Below, in pieces: positions 1 to 6,285 of a DNA stretch of 13,215 nt. Numbering within the stretch: the first letter of the stretch is position 1; each line of letters opens with the position of its first letter. Made by a program: the position numbers and the translations under genes. The DNA is taken from assembly GCA_030704765.1 (NCBI GenBank), contig JAUYDD010000027.1, forward strand, positions 1-13,215, given 5' to 3'. Source of the stretch: Nanobdellota archaeon. GTDB taxonomy: Archaea; Nanobdellota; Nanobdellia; Pacearchaeales; GW2011-AR1. Under the pieces are notes generated by a model, which had not been told where the DNA came from, ran no database searches, and worked only from the letters and a program-made list of their open reading frames with translations.

Positions 1-714
1 TTAAGCATATGGATATTTCCAGAGCATAGTTCTCTGATAATGGTGTTTTTTACTGTTCTTTCATGCGTTTATATTGTTCAAAAAGCTATAAAAATTGAAG
101 AAGATAAGGAAAGAAGCTATAAATCCGAACTTTGGATATTAAAGGAGCATTCTAAATTATTGATATTTCTTTTGTTTTTATTCATAGGTTTTGTATTCTC
201 TTTTTCATTATGGGCTTTATTTTTACCAGAAGATAAATTATTGATTTTATTCAGTTTACAAAATAATATAGTTGAAGGCATCAGGTCAGGATCTATGACT
301 GGTAATGCTATAACTGGCAATACTTTTTTTATAATAATCTCTAATAATTTCAAAGTACTTATATTTTCTTTAGTACTTGCTTTTTTTTATGGCGCTGGAT
401 CTATTTTTGTCCTTTCATGGAATGCAAGCGTCATGGGTTTTGTAATAGGGGACCTGGCTAGAGGGGCAAACGGGCTCATATCCCTGCCAATCGCTTTTGC
501 AAAATATTTTTTACATGGCATTCCTGAAATGCTAGCTTATATTACTATGGCTTTGGCTGGAGGGATCATATACACAGCTGTTTGGAAAGGAGATTTGTTC
601 AAGTTCCAAAAATTTAAAAAATTAACACTTGATGTGTTTGTCCTTATGCTAATTTCAGTTTTATTGTTATTTTTAGCTGCTGCAATAGAAGTGTATGTTT
701 CTCCGTTTGTTTGA
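1..714 (+). CDS. SpoIIM/DUF95-like membrane protein, 5' end cut by window
   Basis: The frame is open to the first base of the window, and the residues before the first ATG (at 40) read as protein (SIWIFPEHSSLIM), so the gene starts outside the window and 40 is not its true start. About 237 residues are visible. They form several hydrophobic spans: one at the left edge, one around LLIFLLFLFIGFVFSFSLW, a long pair covering the FFYGAGSIFVLSWNASVMG stretch, one through HGIPEMLAYITMALAGGII, and a C-terminal one ending at the stop. The small-residue motif followed by HGIPE is characteristic of the SpoIIM (DUF95) integral membrane family, common in archaea and of unclear function outside sporulation. 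It converges with the next gene with only 4 nt between the stops. Family assignment is from motif memory, not a search. Confidence 0.8.
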   Translation, partial: LSIWIFPEHSSLIMVFFTVLSCVYIVQKAIKIEEDKERSYKSELWILKEHSKLLIFLLFLFIGFVFSFSLWALFLPEDKLLILFSLQNNIVEGIRSGSMTGNAITGNTFFIIISNNFKVLIFSLVLAFFYGAGSIFVLSWNASVMGFVIGDLARGANGLISLPIAFAKYFLHGIPEMLAYITMALAGGIIYTAVWKGDLFKFQKFKKLTLDVFVLMLISVLLLFLAAAIEVYVSPFV

Positions 715-718
715 TTTT

Positions 719-1498
719 TTATTGAGATTTTTCCCTATTTTCTTTGTTTTTTCTTTTGCATATTTCAACAAACTCCGCAAGCATTTTTTTTAATTCTTTT
801 TCTTGCCCCCTTATTTCCTCTTCTTTTTCTATAAGATTGAAATATATGTTTTGCCATTCTTTTTCCAGATCCTGCAATTTAGTTGTTTTTTCAGAGATTC
901 TTGATTGGAAATTTTTTCCAAGAATTCTCATAACAGACCCTTTCTTTTTATCTTCCCAGTGATGCCTCATATCCGATACAATATCTCTTGGTAAGAACTT
1001 GTTTTTATACCAGCCCTCTAGTTTATCAAGGTCGTTAATTTCTTCTTTTAGATCTTGTTCTAGTTCTGTAAAAAATCCCCCTCTATCTGTTTCTTCTTCT
1101 TTAGGTATTCCTATCTTCTCTTCTTTTTTAATATCATTCGTTTTAATCCTTTTTATGTCTTCGTTCTTATTATTTATCTCAAAAGGGCTTATTTCTGGAA
1201 CTGATTTATATGGTTCTATTTCTTCTTCACTATCAAGTTTATTAATCCTTTCAATAATGTTTGGTTTTTCAAGTTCTTCGTTAACACTATCAGTTTTATC
1301 AATTTTTTCTGGTTCAAATAGGGTATATTCATAATCATCTGTATTGAGGAATTGTTCTTCATCTTCAACTTTTTTTCCATTAACTGCGTTTTTTATCTCA
1401 GAAACCATGGGATCAGATTTTTTTTCTAAATCCTCTGAGACCAGTTCTGGAAGTTCTTCAGGAACTCTTTTTTTTGACATAATATTAAATAGCCCCAT
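719..1498 (-). CDS. charged, partly disordered protein with C-terminal coiled coil
   Basis: A 259-residue hypothetical protein. Residues about 10-150 are rich in Glu, Lys, Asp, Ser and Asn with little hydrophobic patterning, which suggests a disordered linker. Residues about 150-259 look folded and helical: a short FFTELEQDL segment, then WYKNKFLPRDIV, then a long charged helix (LQDLEKEWQNIYFNLIEKEEE onward) that ends in a basic tail. No signal peptide or membrane segment is visible. The start is supported by a Shine-Dalgarno AGAGGT just upstream (1501-1506 on the plus strand) and a TATA-like box further up. The conserved-looking C-terminal half suggests a DPANN-restricted structural or adaptor protein. 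That is inference; I do not recognise a functional domain. Confidence 0.75.
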   Translation of the reverse strand: MGLFNIMSKKRVPEELPELVSEDLEKKSDPMVSEIKNAVNGKKVEDEEQFLNTDDYEYTLFEPEKIDKTDSVNEELEKPNIIERINKLDSEEEIEPYKSVPEISPFEINNKNEDIKRIKTNDIKKEEKIGIPKEEETDRGGFFTELEQDLKEEINDLDKLEGWYKNKFLPRDIVSDMRHHWEDKKKGSVMRILGKNFQSRISEKTTKLQDLEKEWQNIYFNLIEKEEEIRGQEKELKKMLAEFVEICKRKNKENREKSQ

Positions 1499-1500
1499 TT

Positions 1501-1546
1501 TACCTCTTTTATGTAAATACCAGCCTGATTTTATTTAAATACTTTT
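1501..1546 (-). promoter_or_regulatory. TATA-like box and Shine-Dalgarno for the coiled-coil gene
   Basis: On the minus strand an AT box (GTATTTAAATAA, about 1531-1543) lies about 35-45 nt before the ATG. AGAGGT sits 4-5 nt before it (1501-1506). This fits an archaeal promoter with a short leader. Confidence 0.45.
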
Positions 1547-1671
1547 CCATAGGACTAATAAAATTTATCCCCAATATAATATATCATATCTATTAATAAT
1601 GTTACATTGTTAACCAAAACAAGTTCCAGGAAACAAGTAGAACTTATGAAAAAACGAAACCAAAGGAAAAA

Positions 1672-1806
1672 ATGAATCTGAAAAAAAAGCTAACTCCAAC
1701 ATTTATGTTGGAGAATCAAAGGGTCAGCTTTTTTCTCTCTTGTGAAAAAAAGCATTTTTGTGGAATTCAAAACAAACTCTGCATGCTAAGAGTCAAGGAT
1801 TCTTAA
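1672..1806 (+). CDS. possible 44-residue protein (doubtful)
   Basis: An uninterrupted frame begins with ATG at 1672, preceded by an AAAGGA purine tract 5 nt upstream, and encodes 44 residues starting MNLKKKLTPTFMLENQ with three cysteines (24, 30, 37). The same bases form the compound hairpin at 1683-1734, so the frame may be a by-product of that structure. An even shorter frame (MKKRNQRKK) ends at an ATGA overlap with this start. I recognise no family. Coding status is uncertain. Confidence 0.2.
   Translation: MNLKKKLTPTFMLENQRVSFFLSCEKKHFCGIQNKLCMLRVKDS
1683..1734. other. compound hairpin
   Basis: The outer arms AAAAAAGCT (1683-1691) and AGCTTTTTT (1726-1734) are perfect complements over 9 bp. 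Inside, CTCCAAC (1694-1700) pairs with GTTGGAG (1707-1713) around the loop ATTTAT. The 3' side carries an unpaired 12-nt strand (1714-1725). The U-rich end on either strand makes a bidirectional terminator possible. A small structured RNA is the alternative. Confidence 0.5.
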
Positions 1807-1811
1807 GCACA

Positions 1812-1838
1812 TTCAAAACTGAAAGTTTTGAATTTTTT
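1812..1838 (+). terminator. hairpin plus T6, terminator-like
   Basis: TTCAAAACT (1812-1820), loop GAA, AGTTTTGAA (1824-1832), then six T. The tail TTTTGAATTTTTTATG recurs at the second hairpin (2301-2333), so the two may be related copies bracketing the small gene at 1970. Confidence 0.45.
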
Positions 1839-1969
1839 ATGGTATATAAAGTATAGAATTAATTCTTCCAATGGAAATATAGGTAAAATTCGTTTAGCTA
1901 ATATATGTCAGGTATAGAAAATTTTGTAGCCACAATATTTAAGAATCTCTCTATGTTATTAGGGAAGAG

Positions 1970-2233
1970 ATGGTTATATTTAAACATTATGAAATTAAGT
2001 TTTTGAAATTAGGTAAGATATCAAAACATGATACAAGGGTCGGTTCCAAGATTTATTCAAAATCCAAAATTTATCTTAATGATGATAAGCATTTAGAAAA
2101 AAGATATGAACTTTATGATGTAGGGGATGTTTGTATTGAAGAAGCCATGAGTAAAGCAAAAGGAAAAGGGATTCTAATCTTTATGCCTGATAACCTGAGA
2201 AAAAAAGAAGATGTTGGTATAGGTAAATTCTAA
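1970..2233 (+). CDS. hypothetical 87-residue basic protein
   Basis: A small protein starting MVIFKHYEIKFLKLGKISKH, rich in Lys, Ile and Tyr. Its second half reads plausibly as a folded segment (YELYDVGDVCIEEAMSKAKGKG, then ILIFMPDNL). No cysteine motif, membrane span or HTH is evident. An AT box (ATATTTAAG, 1934-1942) lies 28 nt before the ATG, so the message may be nearly leaderless. A purine tract (AGGGAAGAG) abuts the start too closely to be a normal ribosome binding site. Similar hairpins lie on either side, and a 13-bp hairpin follows the stop within 25 nt. Codon use matches the neighbours. I do not recognise a family; it could be a lineage-specific small protein or a chance frame. Confidence 0.45.
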   Translation: MVIFKHYEIKFLKLGKISKHDTRVGSKIYSKSKIYLNDDKHLEKRYELYDVGDVCIEEAMSKAKGKGILIFMPDNLRKKEDVGIGKF

Positions 2234-2255
2234 TTAAATTAATTAATATTATCTT

Positions 2256-2286
2256 AGATTATTTTTAATTTACTTAAAAATAATCT
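2256..2286. terminator. 13-bp perfect AT hairpin after the small gene
   Basis: AGATTATTTTTAA (2256-2268), loop TTTAC, TTAAAAATAATCT (2274-2286). It lies 22 nt after the stop at 2233. It lacks a following T run, so a transcript-end or stabilising role is only inferred. Confidence 0.45.
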
Positions 2287-2300
2287 GCAAATTAAAAATC

Positions 2301-2333
2301 TTCAAAATATCAAACAGATATTTTGAATTTTTT
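2301..2333 (+). terminator. second hairpin plus T6, related to the one at 1812
   Basis: TTCAAAATATC (2301-2311), loop AAACA, GATATTTTGAA (2317-2327), then T6. An 11-bp stem followed by a U tract is terminator-like on the plus strand. The first residues of the arm and the tail match the hairpin at 1812-1838. Confidence 0.5.
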
Positions 2334-2371
2334 ATGTTGAGCAAAAAACCAGAAGGGTTTATAAATATATA

Positions 2372-2545
2372 ATGATTATACAATTATTAAAATATAGAGA
2401 GATAATTAAAAAGAAGGAAGTTATATTATCCAGAGCAAAAAACTTCAACATAAATGTGGTGGTCATGCTAAAGCCTGGCTTTTTAAAATAGTCTTACCAT
2501 CAAAAAATCCCCTAGATTTTCAGATATCAATAGAAAGATTATAAT
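2372..2545 (+). pseudogene. possible short gene with one frameshift
   Basis: ATG at 2372 opens 39 codons (MIIQLLKYREIIKKKEVILS, then RAKNFNINVVVMLKPGFLK) ending at TAG 2489-2491. Directly after, in another frame, VLPSKNPLDFQISIERL runs to TAA at 2543-2545. A single indel near 2489 would join them into one plausible peptide of about 58 residues. The TATA-like box at 2358-2369 is too near the ATG for an archaeal leaderless start, which argues against expression as written. No family recognised. It could be a decayed gene, a chance frame or a sequencing indel. Confidence 0.2.
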
Positions 2546-2564
2546 TCGCAATATTTCAATAAAG

Positions 2565-2580
2565 TTTTTATAATTTAAAT
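2565..2580 (+). promoter_or_regulatory. TATA-like box for GAPDH
   Basis: TTTTTATAATTTAAAT lies 10-25 nt before the ATG at 2590, and no Shine-Dalgarno lies between. This fits a leaderless or very short-leader archaeal transcript. Confidence 0.45.
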
Positions 2581-2589
2581 AATAAAAAA

Positions 2590-3582
2590 ATGGCAAAAAT
2601 TGCTATAAATGGTCTTGGAAGAATAGGAAAAGCTGTATTAAAAATTGGCTTATCAAAAGGCCTTGATATTGTTGCTATAAATGACTTAGTTGATACAAAG
2701 ACCTTAGTTTATTTATTGAAATACGATTCTATTTATGGGACATTTAAAGATAAGATTGAAACTGGGGAAGGATTTATAAAAATTAAGGGAAAGAAAATAC
2801 AGGTTTATTCAGAGAAAGATCCTGAAAAATTACCTTGGAAAAAATTAGGAATTGATATTGTTGTTGAATCAACTGGACTTTTTACAGACAAAGAAGGTGC
2901 TATGAAACATATACGGGCTGGGGCTAAAAAAGTAGTTATATCTGCACCTGCAAAAGAGCCGGATGTCACAATTGTTCTTGGCGTGAATGACAAAATCTTA
3001 AAAAAAGAACATAAGATAATATCAAATGCATCTTGTACAACAAATTGCCTTGCACCTATTGTTAAACTATTAAATGATAATCTTGGTATAGAAAAAGGAT
3101 TCATGACAACAGCACATGCATATACAAATGACCAAAGAATACTGGATATTCCGCATAAGAAATTAAGAAGAGGAAGAGCTGCTGCAATAAATATTATCCC
3201 TGCATCTAGCGGAGCTGCAACTTCTGTCGCTGAAGTCATTCCAAGATTGAAAGGGAAATTAGATGGACTTGCATTAAGAGTCCCTGTTGCATGTGGCAGT
3301 ATTGTTGATTTTGTCTGTGTTGTTAAAAAACCAACTAGTGTTGAAGAAGTAAATAAAATTATGAAAGAAGCTTCATTAAAAAATATGAAAGGAATTTTGC
3401 AATTTAGTGATGAAGAGATAGTTAGTTCAGATGTTATAAATAATCCTAGTTCATCCATATTTGATTCTACTTTGACACAAGTCAACGGGAATTTAGTGAA
3501 AGTTTTTTCCTGGTATGATAATGAATATGGATATTCATGCAGAATGGTTGATTTATTGAAAAAACTAGAGAAAATTAGGTAA
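2590..3582 (+). CDS. gap: type I glyceraldehyde-3-phosphate dehydrogenase
   Basis: Catalyses the phosphorylating oxidation of glyceraldehyde 3-phosphate to 1,3-bisphosphoglycerate in the cytoplasm. The 330 residues are full length. The Rossmann motif INGLGRIG spans 6-13; Asp32 at the end of the second beta strand favours NAD. SNASCTTNCLAP carries the nucleophile Cys149, TTAHAYTNDQ carries His176, PASSGAA follows, and SWYDNEYGYSCRMVDL lies near the C terminus. Numbering coincides with classical bacterial/eukaryotic GAPDH. This is the type I (bacterial-type) enzyme rather than the type II enzyme usual in archaea, so transfer from bacteria or a DPANN-specific inheritance is likely (inference). 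PGK, the next glycolytic step, lies about 700 nt downstream on the same strand. It has its own TATA-like promoter. Identification is secure; the exact cofactor preference is not. Confidence 0.97.
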   Translation: MAKIAINGLGRIGKAVLKIGLSKGLDIVAINDLVDTKTLVYLLKYDSIYGTFKDKIETGEGFIKIKGKKIQVYSEKDPEKLPWKKLGIDIVVESTGLFTDKEGAMKHIRAGAKKVVISAPAKEPDVTIVLGVNDKILKKEHKIISNASCTTNCLAPIVKLLNDNLGIEKGFMTTAHAYTNDQRILDIPHKKLRRGRAAAINIIPASSGAATSVAEVIPRLKGKLDGLALRVPVACGSIVDFVCVVKKPTSVEEVNKIMKEASLKNMKGILQFSDEEIVSSDVINNPSSSIFDSTLTQVNGNLVKVFSWYDNEYGYSCRMVDLLKKLEKIR

Positions 3583-3595
3583 AATGCTTTTTGAT

Positions 3596-3612
3596 AATAT
3601 TTATAAATAAAA
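3596..3612 (+). promoter_or_regulatory. TATA-like box for the cysteine-rich protein
   Basis: ATATTTATAAATAAAAT lies about 25 nt before the ATG at 3629, the spacing expected for a leaderless archaeal transcript. This gives the cysteine-rich gene, and perhaps PGK behind it, a promoter separate from GAPDH. Confidence 0.5.
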
Positions 3613-3628
3613 TTATTATATAATCCTC

Positions 3629-4273
3629 ATGAAAAAGAGTGTAGTTATTGGAGTCATTGCTGTTGTAATTTTAGTTATAATTATATTTAGATTATATTTT
3701 ATATTGAATAAAAAATTGATATGTTCAAATATAAATACTGATTATTGTAATAAAAGTTGTGGTCAAAATAGCGATTGTGTTTTTATTTGTGGTTGTGGAG
3801 CAATAAGCAAGGAAGAGAAATGCAAGGCTTCTACAGATATTGAATGTGAAATAAAACCTGTTGAATGCAAGGATGATATATGTCAATTAATTAGTAATAC
3901 TCCTACTTGTGCAAAAGCAGGTGAAGAACTTTATAAAAATAATAAATCAATTTGTTGTCAAGGTTTAAAATCTATAGCTAAATATTGTACTAGGATTGAA
4001 AAGATTTGTTCAGATTGTGGAAACAATGTTTGTGAAAATTGGGAAAACATATGCAATTGTCCTGAAGATTGCTTAACCGGTTGTAGAAATACAAATATTT
4101 CTTTATGCAATATGAGTTGCAAAAAAGATGGTGACTGTAAATTTGCTGATTATGTATGCGGTTGCATTAATATTAATGAAACAATGCAATTAGTACCAGG
4201 TTCAGCTGTAATTGATTCTGATTGTGGCAGATTTGGATGTAAATGCATTAATAATAAATGTGTGCTTCGCTAA
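3629..4273 (+). CDS. membrane-anchored cysteine-rich extracytoplasmic protein
   Basis: 214 residues with one N-terminal hydrophobic helix (about 4-26) after a Lys-Lys start, then a Cys-rich exterior domain. There are 30 cysteines, an even number consistent with disulfides. Two repeats share spacing: C32-x7-C40-x3-C44-x5-C50-x3-C54-x-C56 and C152-x7-C160-x3-C164-x5-C170-x6-C177-x-C179. Between them, about 127-148, is a CGNNVCENWENICNCPEDC motif of the kind seen in many secreted DPANN and CPR proteins, preceded by a CC-containing segment. No lipobox is evident. It sits between GAPDH and PGK, with 22 nt to the PGK start, so cotranscription with PGK is likely, although a metabolic link is not obvious. 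It resembles clustered-cysteine surface proteins. Function unknown; a protease-inhibitor-like or adhesion role is speculation. Confidence 0.85.
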   Translation: MKKSVVIGVIAVVILVIIIFRLYFILNKKLICSNINTDYCNKSCGQNSDCVFICGCGAISKEEKCKASTDIECEIKPVECKDDICQLISNTPTCAKAGEELYKNNKSICCQGLKSIAKYCTRIEKICSDCGNNVCENWENICNCPEDCLTGCRNTNISLCNMSCKKDGDCKFADYVCGCININETMQLVPGSAVIDSDCGRFGCKCINNKCVLR

Positions 4274-4282
4274 GTAATAATA

Positions 4283-4288
4283 GAGGAG
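4283..4288 (+). promoter_or_regulatory. strong Shine-Dalgarno of PGK
   Basis: GAGGAG 7 nt before the ATG at 4296, within the 22-nt gap after the preceding stop. A clear ribosome site here, in contrast to the apparently leaderless neighbours, fits PGK being an internal operon gene. Confidence 0.7.
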
Positions 4289-4295
4289 AATTAAA

Positions 4296-5444
4296 ATGAA
4301 AACACTTTCAGATATAGATTTTAAAGGCAAGAGAGTATTATTAAGGACTGATATTAATTCAGATGTCTTGAATGGAAAAGTCCTAATGAGTGAAAGAATA
4401 AAAGAAGCTTCAATCACTATAAAAGAGCTATTAAAGAAAAAAGCAAAAGTAGTGGTATTAGCTCATCAAGGAACTCCTCAAAAAGAGGATTTTTTGGACC
4501 TTTCACAACATTCAAAGCTATTGAATAAGTTTGTCAAAGTGAAATTTGTGAAAGATGTTGTTGGAGAAATTGCAATAGATGAAATTAATAAAATAAAACC
4601 GGGTGAAGCAATACTTCTCGATAATGTAAGGTTTGTTGTTGATGAATTTCATCCTGAAAATCCTGAAAATGTGTTAATAAAAGTCTTGGTTCCTTGTTTT
4701 GATTATTATATCAATGATGCTTTTTCAGTATCTCATAGGGAACAGACATCTATTATAAGTTTTCCTAAATATCTTAAAAGCTGCGCTGGAAGAACTCTTG
4801 AAAAAGAAGTAAAAGCATTAGAAAAAGTATCAATAAAAAGCTGCCTTTATATTCTTGGAGGAGCTAAACCAAATGATAATATCAAATTATTAAGGGGCAA
4901 GAAAGTCTTGGCATGCGGCCTATTCGGCCAGTTATGTGTTATAGCAAAAGGAAAAAATCTAGGTTATCAAAACGAATATCTAAAAAAAGAATCAGTATTA
5001 AGCGAAGATATTTTAGAAAAATTAAAGGGTAAGTTGAATAATGTAGAGACTCCGGTTGATTTTGCTGTAAATAAAGATGGGAAAAGAATAGAATATACAA
5101 TAGATGAATTTCCAATAGATTATAGGATAGATGATATTGGAGAAAAAACAATCAAGAAATATACTGAACTTATAAAAAGAGCTCCTGCAATATATATGAA
5201 AGGCCCTGCTGGATTCACTGATGATAAGAAGTTTTCAATTGGAACAGAGGCATTATTAAAAGCTGTTGCAAATTGCAAAGGCTTTACATTGATTGGCGGA
5301 GGGCATTTGTCTGATACAATAGAAAGATTGAAAATCAATAAGAAAAAATATAGCCATATAAGCTTATCTGGAGGAGCATTATTATCCTATGTTGCTGGGG
5401 AGAAATTACCCGGGCTGGAGGCATTGGGAATAAAAAGGGGATAA
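4296..5444 (+). CDS. pgk: phosphoglycerate kinase, archaeal subfamily
   Basis: Transfers the acyl phosphate of 1,3-bisphosphoglycerate to ADP. It has 382 residues, slightly shorter than the roughly 400 usual in archaea. Family signatures: RTDIN (17-21, for RxDxN), SERI with Arg34, AHQG (56-59, archaeal form of HLGRP), LLDNVRF with Arg112, INDAFSVSHR with Arg148, GGAKPNDNI with Lys191 in the nucleotide lobe, IGGGH (333-337) and SGGALLSYVAGEKLPGLEAL at the C terminus. Oddities: Thr60 replaces the arginine of HxGRP, which belongs to the basic patch that binds the phosphoglycerate, and the nucleotide-site GPMGVFE motif reads GPAGFTD (303-309). The fold is clear, but catalysis may be altered. It follows the cysteine-rich gene with a strong ribosome site and lies downstream of GAPDH, the preceding step. 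Confidence 0.93.
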   Translation: MKTLSDIDFKGKRVLLRTDINSDVLNGKVLMSERIKEASITIKELLKKKAKVVVLAHQGTPQKEDFLDLSQHSKLLNKFVKVKFVKDVVGEIAIDEINKIKPGEAILLDNVRFVVDEFHPENPENVLIKVLVPCFDYYINDAFSVSHREQTSIISFPKYLKSCAGRTLEKEVKALEKVSIKSCLYILGGAKPNDNIKLLRGKKVLACGLFGQLCVIAKGKNLGYQNEYLKKESVLSEDILEKLKGKLNNVETPVDFAVNKDGKRIEYTIDEFPIDYRIDDIGEKTIKKYTELIKRAPAIYMKGPAGFTDDKKFSIGTEALLKAVANCKGFTLIGGGHLSDTIERLKINKKKYSHISLSGGALLSYVAGEKLPGLEALGIKRG

Positions 5445-5502
5445 AATAGCAAACTATTTATTTATAGAAGTTTTCTTAGTTTTATAGATTGGTTTATATA
5501 AA

Positions 5503-6087
5503 ATGCAAGAATTATCTAGGGAAGATTTTGAAAAATATTGGGGAGGTACTGAAGTGATTAGAGAGTATCAAGGAAATTTATTTACATTTGGAGATACGAA
5601 TCTTCATTACGTTTATCTTTCTGAGCATCCAATAGGAAATAGAATTATAGTTAAAAAAGGAATTGTTTTATTTAAAAAACCTATTATAATATTACCTGGG
5701 CAATGCAGCAGATTTGAATTTAACCAGGGTTTTCAAAATAGATTATCCCCTGATGCTGCTCAACTTTTTAGAGCTTCAGAATTTCCTTTTTCAAATTTAA
5801 CTAATAAAACTCAAGAAGAAGAAACAATAGAATATGGAAGTTTAAATAGAGTTTTGAAAAAAATTGACACTGAGATACAAAATAGTGGAGACCTTGAAAC
5901 AGGAATTATAAAAGGAGTTTTAGGCGGATTAGAGGTTTCTTTAGTAAGATATTCTTTTGGTCTTGCTGTTAAATCTGGACCGAGTAATGTTGAAGAATAT
6001 ATTGAGCATTTAAAAAAGCAGAGAGGAAAACCAATAAGACCAGGAGAATCTGTTACAGATGAAGATTTAAAAATGTTATTTGGATAA
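5503..6087 (+). CDS. conserved-looking hypothetical protein, 194 residues
   Basis: A soluble-looking protein without membrane spans or cysteine clusters (one Cys, at QCSRF). Residues about 1-75 look beta-rich (NLFTFGDTNLHYVYLSEHP, VLFKKPIIILPG). The middle is polar with SPDAAQLFRASEFPF. About 130-160 has a Gly-rich hydrophobic stretch (GIIKGVLGGLEVSLVRYSFGLAV). The C terminus is a charged helix ending EDLKMLFG. The ATG is immediately preceded by TTTATATAAA, too near to be its TATA box; an earlier TTTATTTATAG (about 5457-5467) is better placed. It is separated from both neighbours and is probably a single-gene unit. I do not recognise the family. Protein-like composition and length make it likely real. 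Confidence 0.7.
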   Translation: MQELSREDFEKYWGGTEVIREYQGNLFTFGDTNLHYVYLSEHPIGNRIIVKKGIVLFKKPIIILPGQCSRFEFNQGFQNRLSPDAAQLFRASEFPFSNLTNKTQEEETIEYGSLNRVLKKIDTEIQNSGDLETGIIKGVLGGLEVSLVRYSFGLAVKSGPSNVEEYIEHLKKQRGKPIRPGESVTDEDLKMLFG

Positions 6088-6101
6088 TAATACTTTATTT
6101 T

Positions 6102-6170
6102 GGAATAAGATTTTTAACAGGAGACAAAGAATTTGAAAATCTTGAAAATGTAGAGTTTGTGAAGAAATGA
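6102..6170 (+). pseudogene. C-terminal remnant resembling a PIN-domain (VapC-like) toxin
   Basis: One frame reads GIRFLTGDKEFENLENVEFV then KK and stop, with no start codon. LTGDxxFxxLxxVEFV is the typical C-terminal strand-helix of PIN-domain ribonucleases, including the TGD acid. The rest of the domain is absent, since the preceding gene ends at 6087. It is probably a decayed toxin-antitoxin gene. Only 22 residues support this. Confidence 0.35.
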
Positions 6171-6216
6171 ATAGGATAGTTTTATTAATTCTTTTTTATT
6201 ATGATTATTATAAAAA

Positions 6217-6285
6217 GAGGAGAATATGAAAATTAATACTAAATTTTCAATTACTCAATATAAGAGGTATATTTTCGTAAAATGA
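6217..6285 (+). CDS. possible 19-residue leader peptide coupled to GH130 gene
   Basis: GAGGAG (6217-6222) precedes an ATG at 6226 that opens 19 codons (MKINTKFSITQYKRYIFVK). The TGA (6283-6285) overlaps the next gene's ATG as ATGA, the usual arrangement for translational coupling. The downstream gene's own ribosome site (AGAGG, 6263-6267) is 14 nt from its start, longer than ideal, so coupling would make sense. The coding frame itself is 6226-6285. The sequence resembles no known peptide, and it could be a relic rather than a functional leader. Confidence 0.35.
   Translation, partial: EENMKINTKFSITQYKRYIFVK

Larger units (their letters stand above)
1499..1969. other. 471-nt region with hairpins and one doubtful short frame
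   Basis: No convincing gene. It contains the promoter of the minus-strand gene, a weak hairpin (AAGTTC/GAACTT, 1621-1645), a compound hairpin (1683-1734), a hairpin followed by six T (1812-1838), a TATA-like GGTATATAAA (1841-1850) and another AT box (ATATTTAAG, 1934-1942) 28 nt before the 1970 start. A 44-codon frame (1672-1806) is listed separately. Confidence 0.6.
2234..2589. other. 356-nt gene-poor region before GAPDH
   Basis: It holds two hairpins (2256-2286, 2301-2333), a good TATA-like element (TTTATAAATATA, 2358-2369), a short and possibly frameshifted reading frame (2372-2545) and the GAPDH promoter. Nothing else is recognisable. Confidence 0.6.

Noticed and set aside
744..1538. Three plus-strand frames of 64-111 codons opposite the coiled-coil gene
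   Set aside because: They are Ser/Phe/Leu-rich antisense shadows of a Glu/Lys-rich gene.
2805..3485. Long 226-codon frame on the minus strand inside GAPDH
   Set aside because: It is an antisense shadow of a gene with complete catalytic motifs; it has no ribosome site or promoter and no protein signature.
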